Source of the DNA: Citrobacter amalonaticus
Lineage (GTDB): Bacteria > Pseudomonadota > Gammaproteobacteria > Enterobacterales > Enterobacteriaceae
Length of the DNA: 64,000 nt
Assembly (NCBI RefSeq): GCF_018252635.1
Contig: NZ_JAGTXM010000005.1
Location: 62,001-126,000 of the forward strand
Reading direction: 5' to 3'
The position numbers were made by a program, and so were the translations under genes. Shown piece by piece: positions 1 to 13,066 of the stretch (its first letter is position 1; each line of letters opens with the position of its first letter). The notes beneath the pieces are model-generated. The model was given only the letters and a program-made list of their open reading frames with translations, made no database searches and had not been told where the DNA came from.

Positions 1-2
1 TG

Positions 3-380
3 GTGAATGTTCCGCGTCACTGGGTTCGCAGCAATCCGCAGGCCACAGAGATTGCATTCCTGATGCGTGATGAGGTGGGTATCGTGCAACTGTGGCTAAT
101 TTCGCCGCAGGGTGGGCAGCCTCGCCAGTTGACCCGTCACGCGACGGGCGTTCAGTCCGCGTTTAACTGGCATCCGTCGGGTAAATGGCTGGGATGTGTG
201 CTGGATAACCGCATTGCCTGCTGTGATGCGCTCAGCGGAGAGATCACGTTTTTAACGCGCAATCACGGCACTCCGCCTTCTGGGGATGCCGTGGTTTTCT
301 CGCCTGATGGTCAGTTTGTGGCGTGGATGGAAGAGGTAAACGGTTTCCATCAGCTGTGGATGACAGAAACCGGGCGGTAA
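3..380 (+). CDS. yidR: YidR-like protein, C-terminal part (truncated by window start)
   Basis: The reading frame is already open at the left edge and ends at TAA 378-380, so only the last ~125 residues are present. The visible part has repeated beta-propeller-like phrases such as QLWLISPQGG, FNWHPSGKWLG and VVFSPDGQFVAWMEE, typical of WD40/TolB-like proteins and of the DUF3748 family to which YidR belongs. Position next to yidQ and ibpA matches the E. coli order. It ends directly against the convergent yidQ stop with no spacer. The molecular role of YidR is not known; the assignment rests on the repeats and synteny. Confidence 0.8.
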   Translation: MNVPRHWVRSNPQATEIAFLMRDEVGIVQLWLISPQGGQPRQLTRHATGVQSAFNWHPSGKWLGCVLDNRIACCDALSGEITFLTRNHGTPPSGDAVVFSPDGQFVAWMEEVNGFHQLWMTETGR

Positions 381-713
381 TCAGGGCGCGGGCATTTTCG
401 CCGGAGGGATAACGGAGTTGGTTACCTGTGTTCTCTCCTCGCTTCTTTCAACACGCGATCTGACCGAATTGTCTTTGCGGAACAGATCCCACGGCAACAG
501 GATAGTGTCCATGACTGCCGTAAAGGGCATATCCAGTATCGCCAGCGATTTGGTACCCCAGTTTGTCTCATCGTCACCTATCATCGTGGCGCTGGCGCGG
601 GTGCCAGGATAAGTTCCCTCTTTACCACCGGTATGTGACATTACGCTTGAGCAACCACTCAGTAAAACCATCCCACTGCACATCATCAGCGTTAACAACA
701 CATTTCTTATCAT
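381..713 (-). CDS. yidQ: YidQ family outer-membrane-type lipoprotein
   Basis: A 110-residue protein starting at ATG 713-711. The N-terminus is a lipoprotein signal: basic MIRN, a hydrophobic stretch, then the lipobox LSGC with the lipidated Cys at residue 21, followed by Ser-Ser, which favours outer-membrane sorting. The middle (KSLAILDMPFTAVMDTILLPWDLF) is the conserved core of the YceK/YidQ family (DUF1375). Function is unknown. It is convergent with yidR (stops adjacent) and divergent from ibpA. Length and neighbours match E. coli YidQ. Confidence 0.9.
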   Translation of the reverse strand: MIRNVLLTLMMCSGMVLLSGCSSVMSHTGGKEGTYPGTRASATMIGDDETNWGTKSLAILDMPFTAVMDTILLPWDLFRKDNSVRSRVERSEERTQVTNSVIPPAKMPAP

Positions 714-888
714 GATTTATTCATCTATTGATCATCGGTGTTTGCATGATGAGTTATAGCGATCCCTTGCCAGAAATAACATCCTCATCACGTCGCACTG
801 TGGCGGCTATCGCACTTTAACGTTTAGTGCTTTCCCCACCCAGTCTATGCAATAGACAGCAAACTGCAAAAAAAGTCAGGCTGGTATG

Positions 889-916
889 CTTGAAAAGTTT
901 GTAATCAGACCCATTT
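889..916 (+). promoter_or_regulatory. Sigma-32 heat-shock promoter of ibpA
   Basis: CTTGAAA at 889-895 matches the sigma-32 -35 element. The ACCCATTT segment at 909-916 matches the -10 element (consensus CCCCATNT) except for the first base. Spacing is 13 bases. It lies about 110 bases upstream of ibpA, as in E. coli. Confidence 0.85.
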
Positions 917-921
917 TGATG

Positions 922-1023
922 GTGTAGACAAATGAAGAGCACGCCTGATGGGTGTTCTGACTACCCGGCCTGTCCATGATGGAAGGTCATTACACTTCTC
1001 GCTGATTTCAGGAGCTATTGATT
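922..1023 (+). promoter_or_regulatory. ROSE-type RNA thermometer leader of ibpA
   Basis: The ~100-base leader between the heat-shock promoter and the ibpA ATG holds successive hairpins, including a near-palindrome around 971-990. Just before the start, CTCGCTGATTTCAGGAG (about 998-1014) can fold so that the pyrimidine-rich CGCT side masks the Shine-Dalgarno AGGAG. This is the arrangement of ROSE elements, known for ibpA, which melt at heat-shock temperature. The folding was judged by eye. Confidence 0.75.
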
Positions 1024-1437
1024 ATGCGTAACTTTGATTTATCCCCGCTGTATCGTTCTGCTATTGGTTTCGACCGCCTGTTTAACCTGCTGGAAAGCAA
1101 TCAGAGTCAGAGTAATGGCGGCTACCCTCCCTATAACGTTGAGCTGGTAGATGAAAACCATTACCGCATTGCCATCGCCGTTGCCGGTTTCGCAGAAAGC
1201 GAGCTGGAAATTACCGCACAGGACAACCTGCTGGTGGTGAAAGGTGCGCATGCGGACGAGCAAAAAGAACGGACTTACCTTTACCAGGGCATTGCGGAAC
1301 GCAACTTTGAGCGTAAGTTCCAGTTAGCTGAGAACATCCATGTTCGCGGTGCGAATCTGGTCAATGGTCTGCTGTACATCGATCTCGAGCGTGTGATTCC
1401 GGAAGCGAACAAACCGCGCCGTATCGAAATCAATTAA
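1024..1437 (+). CDS. ibpA: Small heat-shock protein IbpA
   Basis: A 137-residue alpha-crystallin/Hsp20 chaperone that coats protein aggregates and keeps them refoldable by DnaK and ClpB. The start is ATG 1024; an in-frame TTG six bases earlier is not favoured because AGGAG at 1010-1014 is well spaced from 1024. The N-terminus [20 protein letters not shown], the crystallin core ([22 protein letters not shown] to the [13 protein letters not shown] strand) and the C-terminal IEI anchor motif are all present. It is near identical to E. coli IbpA as remembered. ibpB follows on the same strand. Expression is set by sigma-32 and by the thermometer leader. Confidence 0.98.
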   Translation: MRNFDLSPLYRSAIGFDRLFNLLESNQSQSNGGYPPYNVELVDENHYRIAIAVAGFAESELEITAQDNLLVVKGAHADEQKERTYLYQGIAERNFERKFQLAENIHVRGANLVNGLLYIDLERVIPEANKPRRIEIN

Positions 1438-1489
1438 TTCTGTCGGGCCGCGCTGCGCGGCCTGTTATCCCGGGCTCGCCGACAGGGAG

Positions 1490-1547
1490 CCTATGCGAAT
1501 CTACGGATTTGCTGATATCACTCGCTTCTTAGAAGGAGATTATGATT
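1490..1547 (+). promoter_or_regulatory. RNA thermometer leader of ibpB
   Basis: The ibpA-ibpB spacer begins with a GC-rich hairpin (GGCCGCGCTGCGCGGCC, about 1446-1462). It ends in CTCGCTTCTTAGAAGGAG (1521-1538), where CTTCTT can pair with AAGGAG and hide the ibpB ribosome-binding site. ibpB is known to carry its own thermometer in E. coli. This is a hand-read structure. Confidence 0.55.
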
Positions 1548-1976
1548 ATGCGTAACTACGATTTATCCCCACTGCTGCGTCAATGGATCGGTTTTGACAA
1601 ACTGGCCAACGCGTTACAAAACACCGCTGAAAGCCAGAGCTTCCCACCCTATAACATTGAAAAAAGCGACGATAACCACTATCGCATCACCCTCGCGTTA
1701 GCTGGTTTCCGTCAGGAAGACCTGGATATTCAACTGGAAGGCACACGCCTGACCGTTAAAGGTACGCCGCAGCAGCCTGAAAAAGAGACCAAATGGTTGC
1801 ATCAGGGACTGGTCACCCAGTCGTTCAGCCTGAGCTTTACCTTGGCTGAAAACATGGAAGTATCCGGCGCGACATTTACCAACGGGTTGTTGCATATCGA
1901 TTTAACCCGTAATGTCCCGGAAGCCGTTGCTCCGCAACGTATCGCCATCAGCGAACGTCCCGCGTTAACGAGCTAA
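1548..1976 (+). CDS. ibpB: Small heat-shock protein IbpB
   Basis: A 142-residue Hsp20 protein, paralogue of IbpA and its partner in mixed assemblies on aggregated proteins. Two in-frame ATGs exist (1542 and 1548). AAGGAG at 1533-1538 is 9 bases from 1548 but only 3 from 1542, so 1548 is chosen; it also gives the usual [13 protein letters not shown] start. The crystallin domain runs from about residue 32 to 125, with the IAI anchor near the C-terminus. It is cotranscribed with ibpA, with a second thermometer in the spacer, and followed by a clear terminator. Confidence 0.97.
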   Translation: MRNYDLSPLLRQWIGFDKLANALQNTAESQSFPPYNIEKSDDNHYRITLALAGFRQEDLDIQLEGTRLTVKGTPQQPEKETKWLHQGLVTQSFSLSFTLAENMEVSGATFTNGLLHIDLTRNVPEAVAPQRIAISERPALTS

Positions 1977-1993
1977 TTTAGCTCCTTGCCTTT

Positions 1994-2021
1994 GCCCCGC
2001 CAGAAATGACGGGGCTTTTTT
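1994..2021 (+). terminator. Rho-independent terminator of ibpAB
   Basis: GCCCCG (1994-1999) pairs with CGGGGC (2010-2015), followed at once by a run of T. It is 17 bases after the ibpB stop. Confidence 0.9.
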
Positions 2022-2139
2022 GTGCGCGAAAACAACACCGGATTTTGGGAGAGAGACCATTACCTGAAGAAAGCATTCAGCAACTTCAGGTTGTGATGAG
2101 AAAAAAGAGGTGGAAACGCCCATCATTAGGGCGCTTTAG

Positions 2140-3900
<1,761 letters not shown>

Positions 3901-3902
3901 TC

Positions 3903-4619
3903 TCAGTCAGAGTCCGGGTGGACTCGCCGTAAATGGTAGTCCACCTGATACTCGCTGGCATTTCTGAACATCACCGAGTAATTCAAAAACTCCCCGCTGT
4001 CGCTGTAGGACAGTGACGTAATGCGTAACAGCGGTGTCTGCTCCGGGACATTCATTTGGGTGGAAAGCTGTTTATCCGCCAGTACGGGTGACAGGCTTTC
4101 ATAATTACCGCTGATCGTTATTCCGCACTCTTTCTCAATGTAATCGAACTTTGACCCCTCAAGATGGGCAAGCGAGAGATTACGAAAGAGTTTTACCGGC
4201 ATATAACTGTCTTCCAGCATTAAAGGCTTACCATCAACATAGCGTACGCGGCGAGAAAAATAGATGCGTTCGTTAATCTGGATACGTAGCTGGCTGGCAA
4301 TCGCCGGGGGCGCAGGCATGACTTCGAAAACCAGTACCTGACTGGTCACCTCTTTCCCTTGTCGTTTCAGTACTTCCGCCAGCCCGGTCAGGTTGGTGGT
4401 TTCATGATGAACATCTTTGCGCGCCACGTAGGTTCCGCTACCGTGACGACGCACAACTAAGCCCCACTCCACCAGCACGTCTATCGCTTTACGGATCGTC
4501 ATTCGCGAGACCGCAAACTCGACGGCGAGCTTTTTTTCACCCGGCAACGGGCTGCCGATGTTGTAATCGGAAGAGTTCAGACGAATTCGTAGCCGTTCTG
4601 CTATCGATTTGTAGATCAC
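3903..4619 (-). CDS. yidP: GntR/HutC-family regulator YidP
   Basis: A 238-residue regulator beginning at GTG 4619-4617, preceded by AGAGG at about 4625-4629; an ATG at 4643 would add eight residues but lacks a good ribosome site. The N-terminal winged helix-turn-helix (residues 1-65: LPGEKKLAVEFAVSRMTIRKAID, then RRHGSGTYV) is the GntR signature. The C-terminal UTRA domain (about 85-235) binds a sugar phosphate in this subfamily. It is transcribed away from the glvC-type PTS gene, so control of that operon is inferred. The stop lies 2 bases from the convergent yidE stop. Confidence 0.92.
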   Translation of the reverse strand: MIYKSIAERLRIRLNSSDYNIGSPLPGEKKLAVEFAVSRMTIRKAIDVLVEWGLVVRRHGSGTYVARKDVHHETTNLTGLAEVLKRQGKEVTSQVLVFEVMPAPPAIASQLRIQINERIYFSRRVRYVDGKPLMLEDSYMPVKLFRNLSLAHLEGSKFDYIEKECGITISGNYESLSPVLADKQLSTQMNVPEQTPLLRITSLSYSDSGEFLNYSVMFRNASEYQVDYHLRRVHPDSD

Positions 4620-4620
4620 T

Positions 4621-4736
4621 ACCAGACCTCTTTTTCCCGTCAATAATCGCTATTAAAACCCATAGATGTCTAATTTTTATTAAAAAAGTAGACCTCATTG
4701 GTGAAATTAAAACCATGAATGCGATCACGAATCGCA
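4621..4736. promoter_or_regulatory. yidP-glvC divergent control region with candidate operators
   Basis: The divergent spacer contains an inverted repeat GTCTA (4668-4672) / TAGAC (4689-4693). It also has the sequence AGACCT twice (about 4624-4629 and 4690-4695), and a TGCGAT-CACGA-ATCGCA palindrome at 4720-4736. Any could be the YidP site. Which one binds is not decidable from the sequence. Confidence 0.4.
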
Positions 4737-4841
4737 GCGGCATGTCATGTCCCGGCGATCGCAACTTCCTATTCTCGTATCAGGCCAGCAATCACTACAA
4801 AAAAGGCCTCTCCCTACTGGTTGTTCTATGAGGATGTGAAT

Positions 4842-7783
<2,942 letters not shown>

Positions 7784-7790
7784 GCCTTCG

Positions 7791-7814
7791 GACCGGCATC
7801 ATCCGATGCCGGTC
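7791..7814 (+). terminator. Hairpin after glvG
   Basis: GACCGGCATC (7791-7800) pairs perfectly with GATGCCGGTC (7805-7814). The following bases (TCCTCGTTCC) are only partly T-rich, so it may stabilise the transcript end rather than terminate strongly. Confidence 0.6.
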
Positions 7815-7875
7815 TCCTCGTTCCTGTCGATTTAGGCTATTCTGGAGTCTGCTTGTAGCCCGACAAGGAATATTC

Positions 7876-8223
7876 ATGAAACTTTCTCGCCTCGGCGAAG
7901 CGCCGGACTATCGCTTCTCTCTGGCCAATGAGCGGACATTTTTAGCCTGGATCCGCACCGCGCTGGGTTTTCTTGCGGCGGGCGTGGGTCTTGATCAACT
8001 GGCGCCGGATTTTGCGACGCCGGTCATTCGTGAACTGCTGGCGCTGCTGCTGTGCTTGTTTGCCGGAGGTCTGGCGATTTATGGTTATCTGCGCTGGCTA
8101 CACAATGAAAAGGCGATGCGTCTGAAGGACGATTTACCGTATACCCACAGTCTGCTGATTATCAGTCTGCTGCTGATGGTGGTGGCGGCCGTTGTGATGT
8201 TACTGGTGCTATATGCCGGATAG
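7876..8223 (+). CDS. yidH: DUF202 inner-membrane protein YidH
   Basis: A 115-residue membrane protein with three predicted hydrophobic helices (about 28-45, 56-73 and 93-113). The conserved DUF202 motif SLANERTFLAWIRTALGFLA sits near the N-terminus. It begins at ATG 7876 after AAGGAA. The function of the family is not established. It overlaps yidG by 11 bases, and yidG overlaps yidF, so the three form a tightly coupled unit. In K-12 the unit continues into yidI and the sulfatase gene yidJ; here the glv genes lie directly upstream instead. Confidence 0.95.
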   Translation: MKLSRLGEAPDYRFSLANERTFLAWIRTALGFLAAGVGLDQLAPDFATPVIRELLALLLCLFAGGLAIYGYLRWLHNEKAMRLKDDLPYTHSLLIISLLLMVVAAVVMLLVLYAG

Positions 8224-8575
8224 CCGTAAGGCTCGCCGCATGGCCGATCCCGGCCTACAGCCAGAGCGCACCTCGCTGGCCTGGTTTCGTACATTGCTGG
8301 GCTATGGCGCGCTGATGGCGCTGGCGGTGAAACATCACTGGCATCATGCGGGATATCTGTTCTGGGTCTCTCTGATGGTGCTGGCTATCGTGGCGCTGAT
8401 CCTCTGGCGCTATACCCGCAATCGTAATCTGATGGATGTCACGCATTCAGATTTTTCGCAATCTCGTGTGGTTCGTGACAAATTTATGATCTCCCTCGCG
8501 GTGTTATCTCTCGCAATACTGTTTGCTGTAACGCACATTCGCCAACTTATCGTATTTTGCGGGAATTTTGCATGA
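8213..8575 (+). CDS. yidG: DUF202 inner-membrane protein YidG
   Basis: A 120-residue paralogue of YidH with the DUF202 phrase DPGLQPERTSLAWFRTLLGYG and three hydrophobic segments (about 27-42, 48-65, 93-113). The ATG at 8213 lies inside the end of yidH, in another frame; an ATG at 8240 would give a protein nine residues shorter, but the longer form matches E. coli YidG as remembered. Two related DUF202 proteins side by side suggest a hetero-oligomeric membrane complex, which is inference only. Its stop overlaps the yidF start (ATGA at 8572-8575). Confidence 0.93.
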   Translation: MPDSRKARRMADPGLQPERTSLAWFRTLLGYGALMALAVKHHWHHAGYLFWVSLMVLAIVALILWRYTRNRNLMDVTHSDFSQSRVVRDKFMISLAVLSLAILFAVTHIRQLIVFCGNFA

Positions 8576-9150
8576 CAGGATGTCAGATTATATCCAGGAG
8601 GGTCGGTTCATGTTGTCACCTGGAGTGTCGTCACTGCTTTTACAATGACAAGTCTTCCCTCTCCGTGACGGTCAATCGTCAGAACAGCCAGCAGCCCAGA
8701 AAGTTTTATCAGCAACTTCGCCAGAGTGACGCCTCCTCGTTGCAATTTATTCCGCTCGTGCAGCGGGATGCGCAGGGAAAGCTGACCACGGAATCGGTGG
8801 ATTCGCAGACATGGGCACAGTTTCTTTGTGCGGTATTTGATCTCTGGGTGCGCAACGATATTGGTCGTGTGCATATCCGGATTTTTGATTCGATGATGGA
8901 AGCGTGGTGCGGAACTGTGTTGCACGTGGACGAATCTACGCTCAGTTCCGTCTGTCTGAACTGTTCGGTTTTACGTTTTTGCCATGGGGATTGTCCGGAC
9001 CATCGTGACGAGAGTGGGAAAAGCGTGCTCTGTGCTGGTTACAAGGCTTTTATCGATTATTCCGCGCCGCACATGCGCGTGATGCGCGATCTCATCAGGC
9101 AGCATCGCTCACCAGCAGAGCTGATGGCGATGCTGCGTGACGGGCGTTAG
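8572..9150 (+). CDS. yidF: YidF, shortened radical-SAM/SPASM (sulfatase-maturase-like) protein
   Basis: A 192-residue protein starting at ATG 8572 (4-base overlap with yidG; an in-frame TTG at 8557 is possible). It has a radical-SAM type CX3CX2C motif (Cys15, Cys19, Cys22). After only ~100 residues it has a SPASM-type CX2CX5CX3C motif (Cys128, 131, 137, 141) and Cys154 in LCAGY. The phrases [26 protein letters not shown] and [12 protein letters not shown] resemble the C-terminal half of anaerobic sulfatase-maturating enzymes, which are about 370-400 residues. Most of the TIM barrel is therefore missing. It may be a cluster-binding scaffold or a relic. Its K-12 neighbour yidJ, a sulfatase, is absent here. 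The end overlaps dsdA by 4 bases, convergently. Confidence 0.85.
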   Translation: MTGCQIISRRVGSCCHLECRHCFYNDKSSLSVTVNRQNSQQPRKFYQQLRQSDASSLQFIPLVQRDAQGKLTTESVDSQTWAQFLCAVFDLWVRNDIGRVHIRIFDSMMEAWCGTVLHVDESTLSSVCLNCSVLRFCHGDCPDHRDESGKSVLCAGYKAFIDYSAPHMRVMRDLIRQHRSPAELMAMLRDGR

Positions 9151-10469
9151 CGCCCTTTCGCCAGATATTGCGCCATTTCTGCCTCTGGCACCATGCCGCC
9201 GCCTGTCGCCCAGACCAGGTGTGTTGCATGATGGAGTTGCTCAGCGCTAATACCTTGCATCTGCTGATAGTCAGTGGATGCGCAGACGCGTTGAGGTCCG
9301 GCCATTCCCGCCAGCGCTGAGGGTTCCAGACGAATGTTTTCTTCCTGCGCCAGCCAGCCCAGCATGTCGTACATCGTCTGATCGTCGAGGGTGTAAAGTC
9401 CATCCAGCAGGCGTTCCATGGCCCTGCCCACAAAACCCGAGGCGCGACCGACGGCTAATCCATCTGCTGCGGTCAGGTTATCGATACCGATATCCTGCAC
9501 GGAAATGCCATCATGCAATCCGGTGTAAACGCCCAGTAACATGCAGGGGGAGTGCGTTGGTTCGGCGAAGAAACAGTGCACGTTATCGCCGAACGCCAGT
9601 TTCAGGCCAAACGCCACTCCACCCGGTCCGCCGCCCACGCCGCACGGAAGATACACAAACAGCGGATGATCGGCATCCACCACGCGGCCCTGTTGTTCAA
9701 ACTGCGTTTTCAGACGCTGCCCGGCAACTGCATAGCCTAAAAATAGCGTGCGCGAGTTTTCATCGTCGATAAAGAAGCAGTTTGGATCGGACTCCGCCGC
9801 CTTACGGCCCTGTTCAACCGCCACGCCGTAATCGTCTTCGTATTCAACTACCGTCACACCATGACTGCGCAGTTTGGCTTTTTTCCATTCGCGGGCATCG
9901 GCGGACATATGTACGGTGACATTAAAGCCAATGCAGGCGCTCATGATGCCGATAGACAGCCCCAGGTTACCGGTTGACCCTACCGCGATGCTGTACTGGC
10001 TAAAGAAAGCTTTGAACTCCGGAGAAAGCAGAATGCTGTAGTCATCTTCAATGCTTAGCTTTCCGGCTTCCAGCGCCAGTTTTTCGGCATGAGCCAGCAC
10101 TTCATAAATGCCACCGCGTGCTTTGATCGATCCTGAAATCGGTAAATGGCTGTCTTTTTTCAGCAGAATTTCGCCGCTGATTGTTTGCCCGAACTGTTTT
10201 TCCAGCCGTTTTTGCATCGCCGGAATAGCGACAATTTCAGATTCGATCATTCCCCCGGTTACGGCAGTTTCAGGGAAGGCTTTAGCCAGATAGGGTGCGA
10301 AACGCGCCAGACGGGCGTGGGCACCCTTAACGTCTTGTTCCGTCAGCCCCACATAAGGTAACCCTTCCGCCAGAGAGGTGGTCCCTGGGTTAAACCAGGT
10401 TGTTTCTTTCAGTGCCATCAGATCCTCTACCAAAGGATACTGAGTGATAAGTTTTTGCATGTTTTCCAT
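9147..10469 (-). CDS. dsdA: D-serine ammonia-lyase (dehydratase)
   Basis: A 440-residue PLP enzyme converting D-serine to pyruvate and ammonia, detoxifying and using D-serine. The start [14 protein letters not shown] at ATG 10469 matches the family; 16 codons of open frame upstream are ignored. The PLP lysine lies in the SGSIKARGG motif (about residue 116), and the glycine-rich phosphate loop is [11 protein letters not shown] with a second CGVGGGPGG. It is downstream of dsdX on the same strand with a 17-base gap, forming dsdXA under DsdC control. It overlaps the convergent yidF stop by 4 bases. Confidence 0.98.
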   Translation of the reverse strand: MENMQKLITQYPLVEDLMALKETTWFNPGTTSLAEGLPYVGLTEQDVKGAHARLARFAPYLAKAFPETAVTGGMIESEIVAIPAMQKRLEKQFGQTISGEILLKKDSHLPISGSIKARGGIYEVLAHAEKLALEAGKLSIEDDYSILLSPEFKAFFSQYSIAVGSTGNLGLSIGIMSACIGFNVTVHMSADAREWKKAKLRSHGVTVVEYEDDYGVAVEQGRKAAESDPNCFFIDDENSRTLFLGYAVAGQRLKTQFEQQGRVVDADHPLFVYLPCGVGGGPGGVAFGLKLAFGDNVHCFFAEPTHSPCMLLGVYTGLHDGISVQDIGIDNLTAADGLAVGRASGFVGRAMERLLDGLYTLDDQTMYDMLGWLAQEENIRLEPSALAGMAGPQRVCASTDYQQMQGISAEQLHHATHLVWATGGGMVPEAEMAQYLAKGR

Positions 10470-10486
10470 AGGACGTCTCTTTGCGC

Positions 10487-11824
10487 TTAGATGATAAAGG
10501 AAAGCAGGAATGTGCAAGCCAGTGCAATGACCGAGGCGATAAATGTCGCGGTCGTATAGTATTTGAACGTCTCATTCAGGGTGGCACCGCAGTACTGCTT
10601 AACCAGCCAGAAGAGGGAGTCGGTGACGATCGTGCAGCCAATAGCGCCGGAACCGATGGCAATGGCGATAATCTCCGGACTGACGTTGGGATAAAGCGGC
10701 AGCATAGGTGCAACTATCGCCGTCGCCCCCATCATCGCCACAGTGGCTGAACCGACCGCCGCGTGCAGAATTAGCGCTACCAGCCAGGCCAGCAGAATCG
10801 GGTGCATATCCATATTAGAGAGGATCACCGCCAGCGTGTCTGCCAGGCCGCTGCTCTTGAGGATGGCGTTGAACGCCCCGCCCGCCCCGATAATCAGCAG
10901 AATATTGGCGATAGAACCAAAACCGTTTTCGGTATGGGTGAGCAGTGTACTCATGCCGATATGTTGGCGCAGACCGAGAATGTAGTAGGCCACGAAGACG
11001 GCGATAAACATGGCGGTAATCGGGTTACCGATAAACTCCAGGAACGTATACAGCGTGCCACCCTTAGTCATGTTCAGTTCAGCTACGGTTTTCACCAGCA
11101 TCAAACCGATCGGCAGCAGAACGGTAAACAGCGTGGCGCCCAGTGAGGGCAGCGTGCTTTCCTCGCGCACTTTGAGATCCGCAAACTCAGCGGGTACCGG
11201 TTTAAACGGCAGGCGATTACCGAGGAATTTAAGAAACAGTGGACCGCCGATCAGTGATGCCATCAGGCCAACCAACAGGCCGTAGACGATCACCGAACCA
11301 ATATCTGCCCCCAGTTTATTGGCGACAAACAGCGCAGCCGGATGCGGCGGCACGACGCAGTGCACGGCCATCAGCGCGGTACAGAGCGGGATCGCCAGTT
11401 TCAGCAACGACGTATTGGTCTTTTTGGCGATGGAGAACGCCAGCGGAATTAACAGCACCACGCCCACTTCAACGAACAGCGTGATCCCGCAAATCAGCCC
11501 AACCAGCACCATAATGACGTCAGCGGAGAGCCAGCGACAGCGCTGGAGCGTTAAACCGATGCGTTCTGCCGCGCCGGAAACCTCCATCATTTTGCCGAGA
11601 ATGGTACCCAGACCAATGACGGCAGCGAGAAAACCCAGCGTTCCGCCAATTCCGCTCTCAATGGCGTTAACCATATCCAGCGGCCCCATGCCCATCATGG
11701 CTCCCACAAAGAAACTGGCGAGCAGCAGCGCCAGGAACGGGTGGAATTTGAATTTCACGATGGTCAATACAATTAACACAATGCTAATTAGCAGCGTGCT
11801 CACAACCCAGATTTGAGAGTGCAT
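10487..11824 (-). CDS. dsdX: D-serine transporter DsdX, GntP family
   Basis: A 445-residue inner-membrane permease with about 12 hydrophobic segments, of the gluconate-permease (GntP) family. DsdX imports D-serine by proton symport. The N-terminus [20 protein letters not shown] and the loops [19 protein letters not shown] and [21 protein letters not shown] match the E. coli protein closely. It is first gene of the dsdXA operon, divergent from dsdC across a 229-base spacer that must carry the DsdC-activated promoter. Confidence 0.97.
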   Translation of the reverse strand: MHSQIWVVSTLLISIVLIVLTIVKFKFHPFLALLLASFFVGAMMGMGPLDMVNAIESGIGGTLGFLAAVIGLGTILGKMMEVSGAAERIGLTLQRCRWLSADVIMVLVGLICGITLFVEVGVVLLIPLAFSIAKKTNTSLLKLAIPLCTALMAVHCVVPPHPAALFVANKLGADIGSVIVYGLLVGLMASLIGGPLFLKFLGNRLPFKPVPAEFADLKVREESTLPSLGATLFTVLLPIGLMLVKTVAELNMTKGGTLYTFLEFIGNPITAMFIAVFVAYYILGLRQHIGMSTLLTHTENGFGSIANILLIIGAGGAFNAILKSSGLADTLAVILSNMDMHPILLAWLVALILHAAVGSATVAMMGATAIVAPMLPLYPNVSPEIIAIAIGSGAIGCTIVTDSLFWLVKQYCGATLNETFKYYTTATFIASVIALACTFLLSFII

Positions 11825-12053
11825 ATCTCACCTTGCCCTGTGATTAACCTGTCCCTATTGGACAAAAATTCAGCGTGGGCTGACAAACGATATAAATCCT
11901 CTTTCACATGAATCAGATTGAACCAAAGAGGTGATTTGCATCCGATAATCGCGTAATTTTGAGATATGGTTCACTCTCATTCATCTTACTGCGGATTTTT
12001 TCTGCAATTTTTTTTACACTTCGACGGACGACATTGACGTTATTGAGGTCTTT

Positions 12054-13010
12054 ATGGAACCCCTTCGCGAAGTCAGAAATCATCTTCTCAACGGCTGGCA
12101 ATTATCTAAACTCTATACGTTTGAAGTGGCTGCCCGACACCAGTCGTTTGCGATGGCCGCAGACGAATTATCGCTGAGCCCCAGCGCCGTCAGCCATCGT
12201 ATTAACCAACTGGAAGAAGAGTTAGGGATCCAGCTTTTTGTTCGATCGCATCGTAAAGTGGAGCTGACCCATGAAGGTAAACGGGTATTCTGGGCGTTGA
12301 AATCGTCACTGGATACGTTGAATCAGGAGATCCTCGACATCAAAAATCAGGAACTCTCCGGGACGCTGACCGTCTATTCTCGTCCGTCTATCGCACAATG
12401 TTGGCTGGTGCCTGCGCTGGGGGATTTTACCCGTCGCTACCCGTCGATTTCGCTCACCATATTAACCGGCAACGACAACATAAACCTGCAGCGAGCCGGG
12501 GTCGATCTGGCGCTCTATTTTGACGATGCGCCGTCGGCGCAACTGGAGCATCACTTCTTAATGGACGAAGCGATTCTCCCCGTTTGTAGCCCGGATTATG
12601 CCCGGCGTTTTGATTTAATGGACTCGCTGGTGAATCTGCCGCATTGCACGCTGCTGCACGATCGCCAGGCCTGGAGCAATGATTCTGGAACCGATGAATG
12701 GCATAGCTGGGCGCAGCACTTTGGGGTGAACTTGCCAACATCGTCGGGAATTGGTTTTGATCGCTCCGATTTGGCGGTGATTGCCGCCATGAATCACATC
12801 GGGGTCGCAATGGGTCGTAAACGGCTGGTACAAAAGCGTCTGGAAAGCGGCGAGCTGGTCGCGCCCTTTGGTGAAATGGCACTAACCTGCCACCAGCATT
12901 ACTACATAACGACGCTACCCGGCAGGCAATGGCCGAAAATTGAAGCCTTTATCAACTGGCTGCGTGAGCAGGCGACGTCGTTTTCCCAAAGCGAAACTGC
13001 TACACGATAA
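12054..13010 (+). CDS. dsdC: LysR-type activator of D-serine catabolism, DsdC
   Basis: A 318-residue LysR regulator that activates dsdXA when D-serine is present. ATG 12054 follows GAGG at 12045-12048. The N-terminal winged helix-turn-helix covers about residues 17-76 (FEVAARHQSFAMAADELSLSPSAVSHRINQLEEELG). A linker helix and a periplasmic-binding-like effector domain of two lobes follow. The C-terminal tail QATSFSQSETATR is about seven residues longer than in E. coli. It is divergent from dsdXA. In K-12 dsdCXA lies elsewhere; here it sits between yidF and emrD. Confidence 0.96.
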   Translation: MEPLREVRNHLLNGWQLSKLYTFEVAARHQSFAMAADELSLSPSAVSHRINQLEEELGIQLFVRSHRKVELTHEGKRVFWALKSSLDTLNQEILDIKNQELSGTLTVYSRPSIAQCWLVPALGDFTRRYPSISLTILTGNDNINLQRAGVDLALYFDDAPSAQLEHHFLMDEAILPVCSPDYARRFDLMDSLVNLPHCTLLHDRQAWSNDSGTDEWHSWAQHFGVNLPTSSGIGFDRSDLAVIAAMNHIGVAMGRKRLVQKRLESGELVAPFGEMALTCHQHYYITTLPGRQWPKIEAFINWLREQATSFSQSETATR

Positions 13011-13066
13011 CTAAAAAAGCGTGCTACATACGTGATAGTGCGCCTGCAACGTTACTGAGGATCATC

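Noticed and set aside
1018-1023. TTG start extending IbpA by two residues.
   Set aside because: The ribosome site spacing and the conserved N-terminus favour ATG 1024.
8215-8258. REP-like sequence (GCCGGAT ... ATCCCGGCCTAC) at the yidH/yidG junction, suggesting a REP turned into coding sequence.
   Set aside because: The CCCGGCCTAC part encodes the DPGLQPE motif conserved across DUF202 proteins, so the likeness is better explained by coding constraint. The middle does not match REP consensus.
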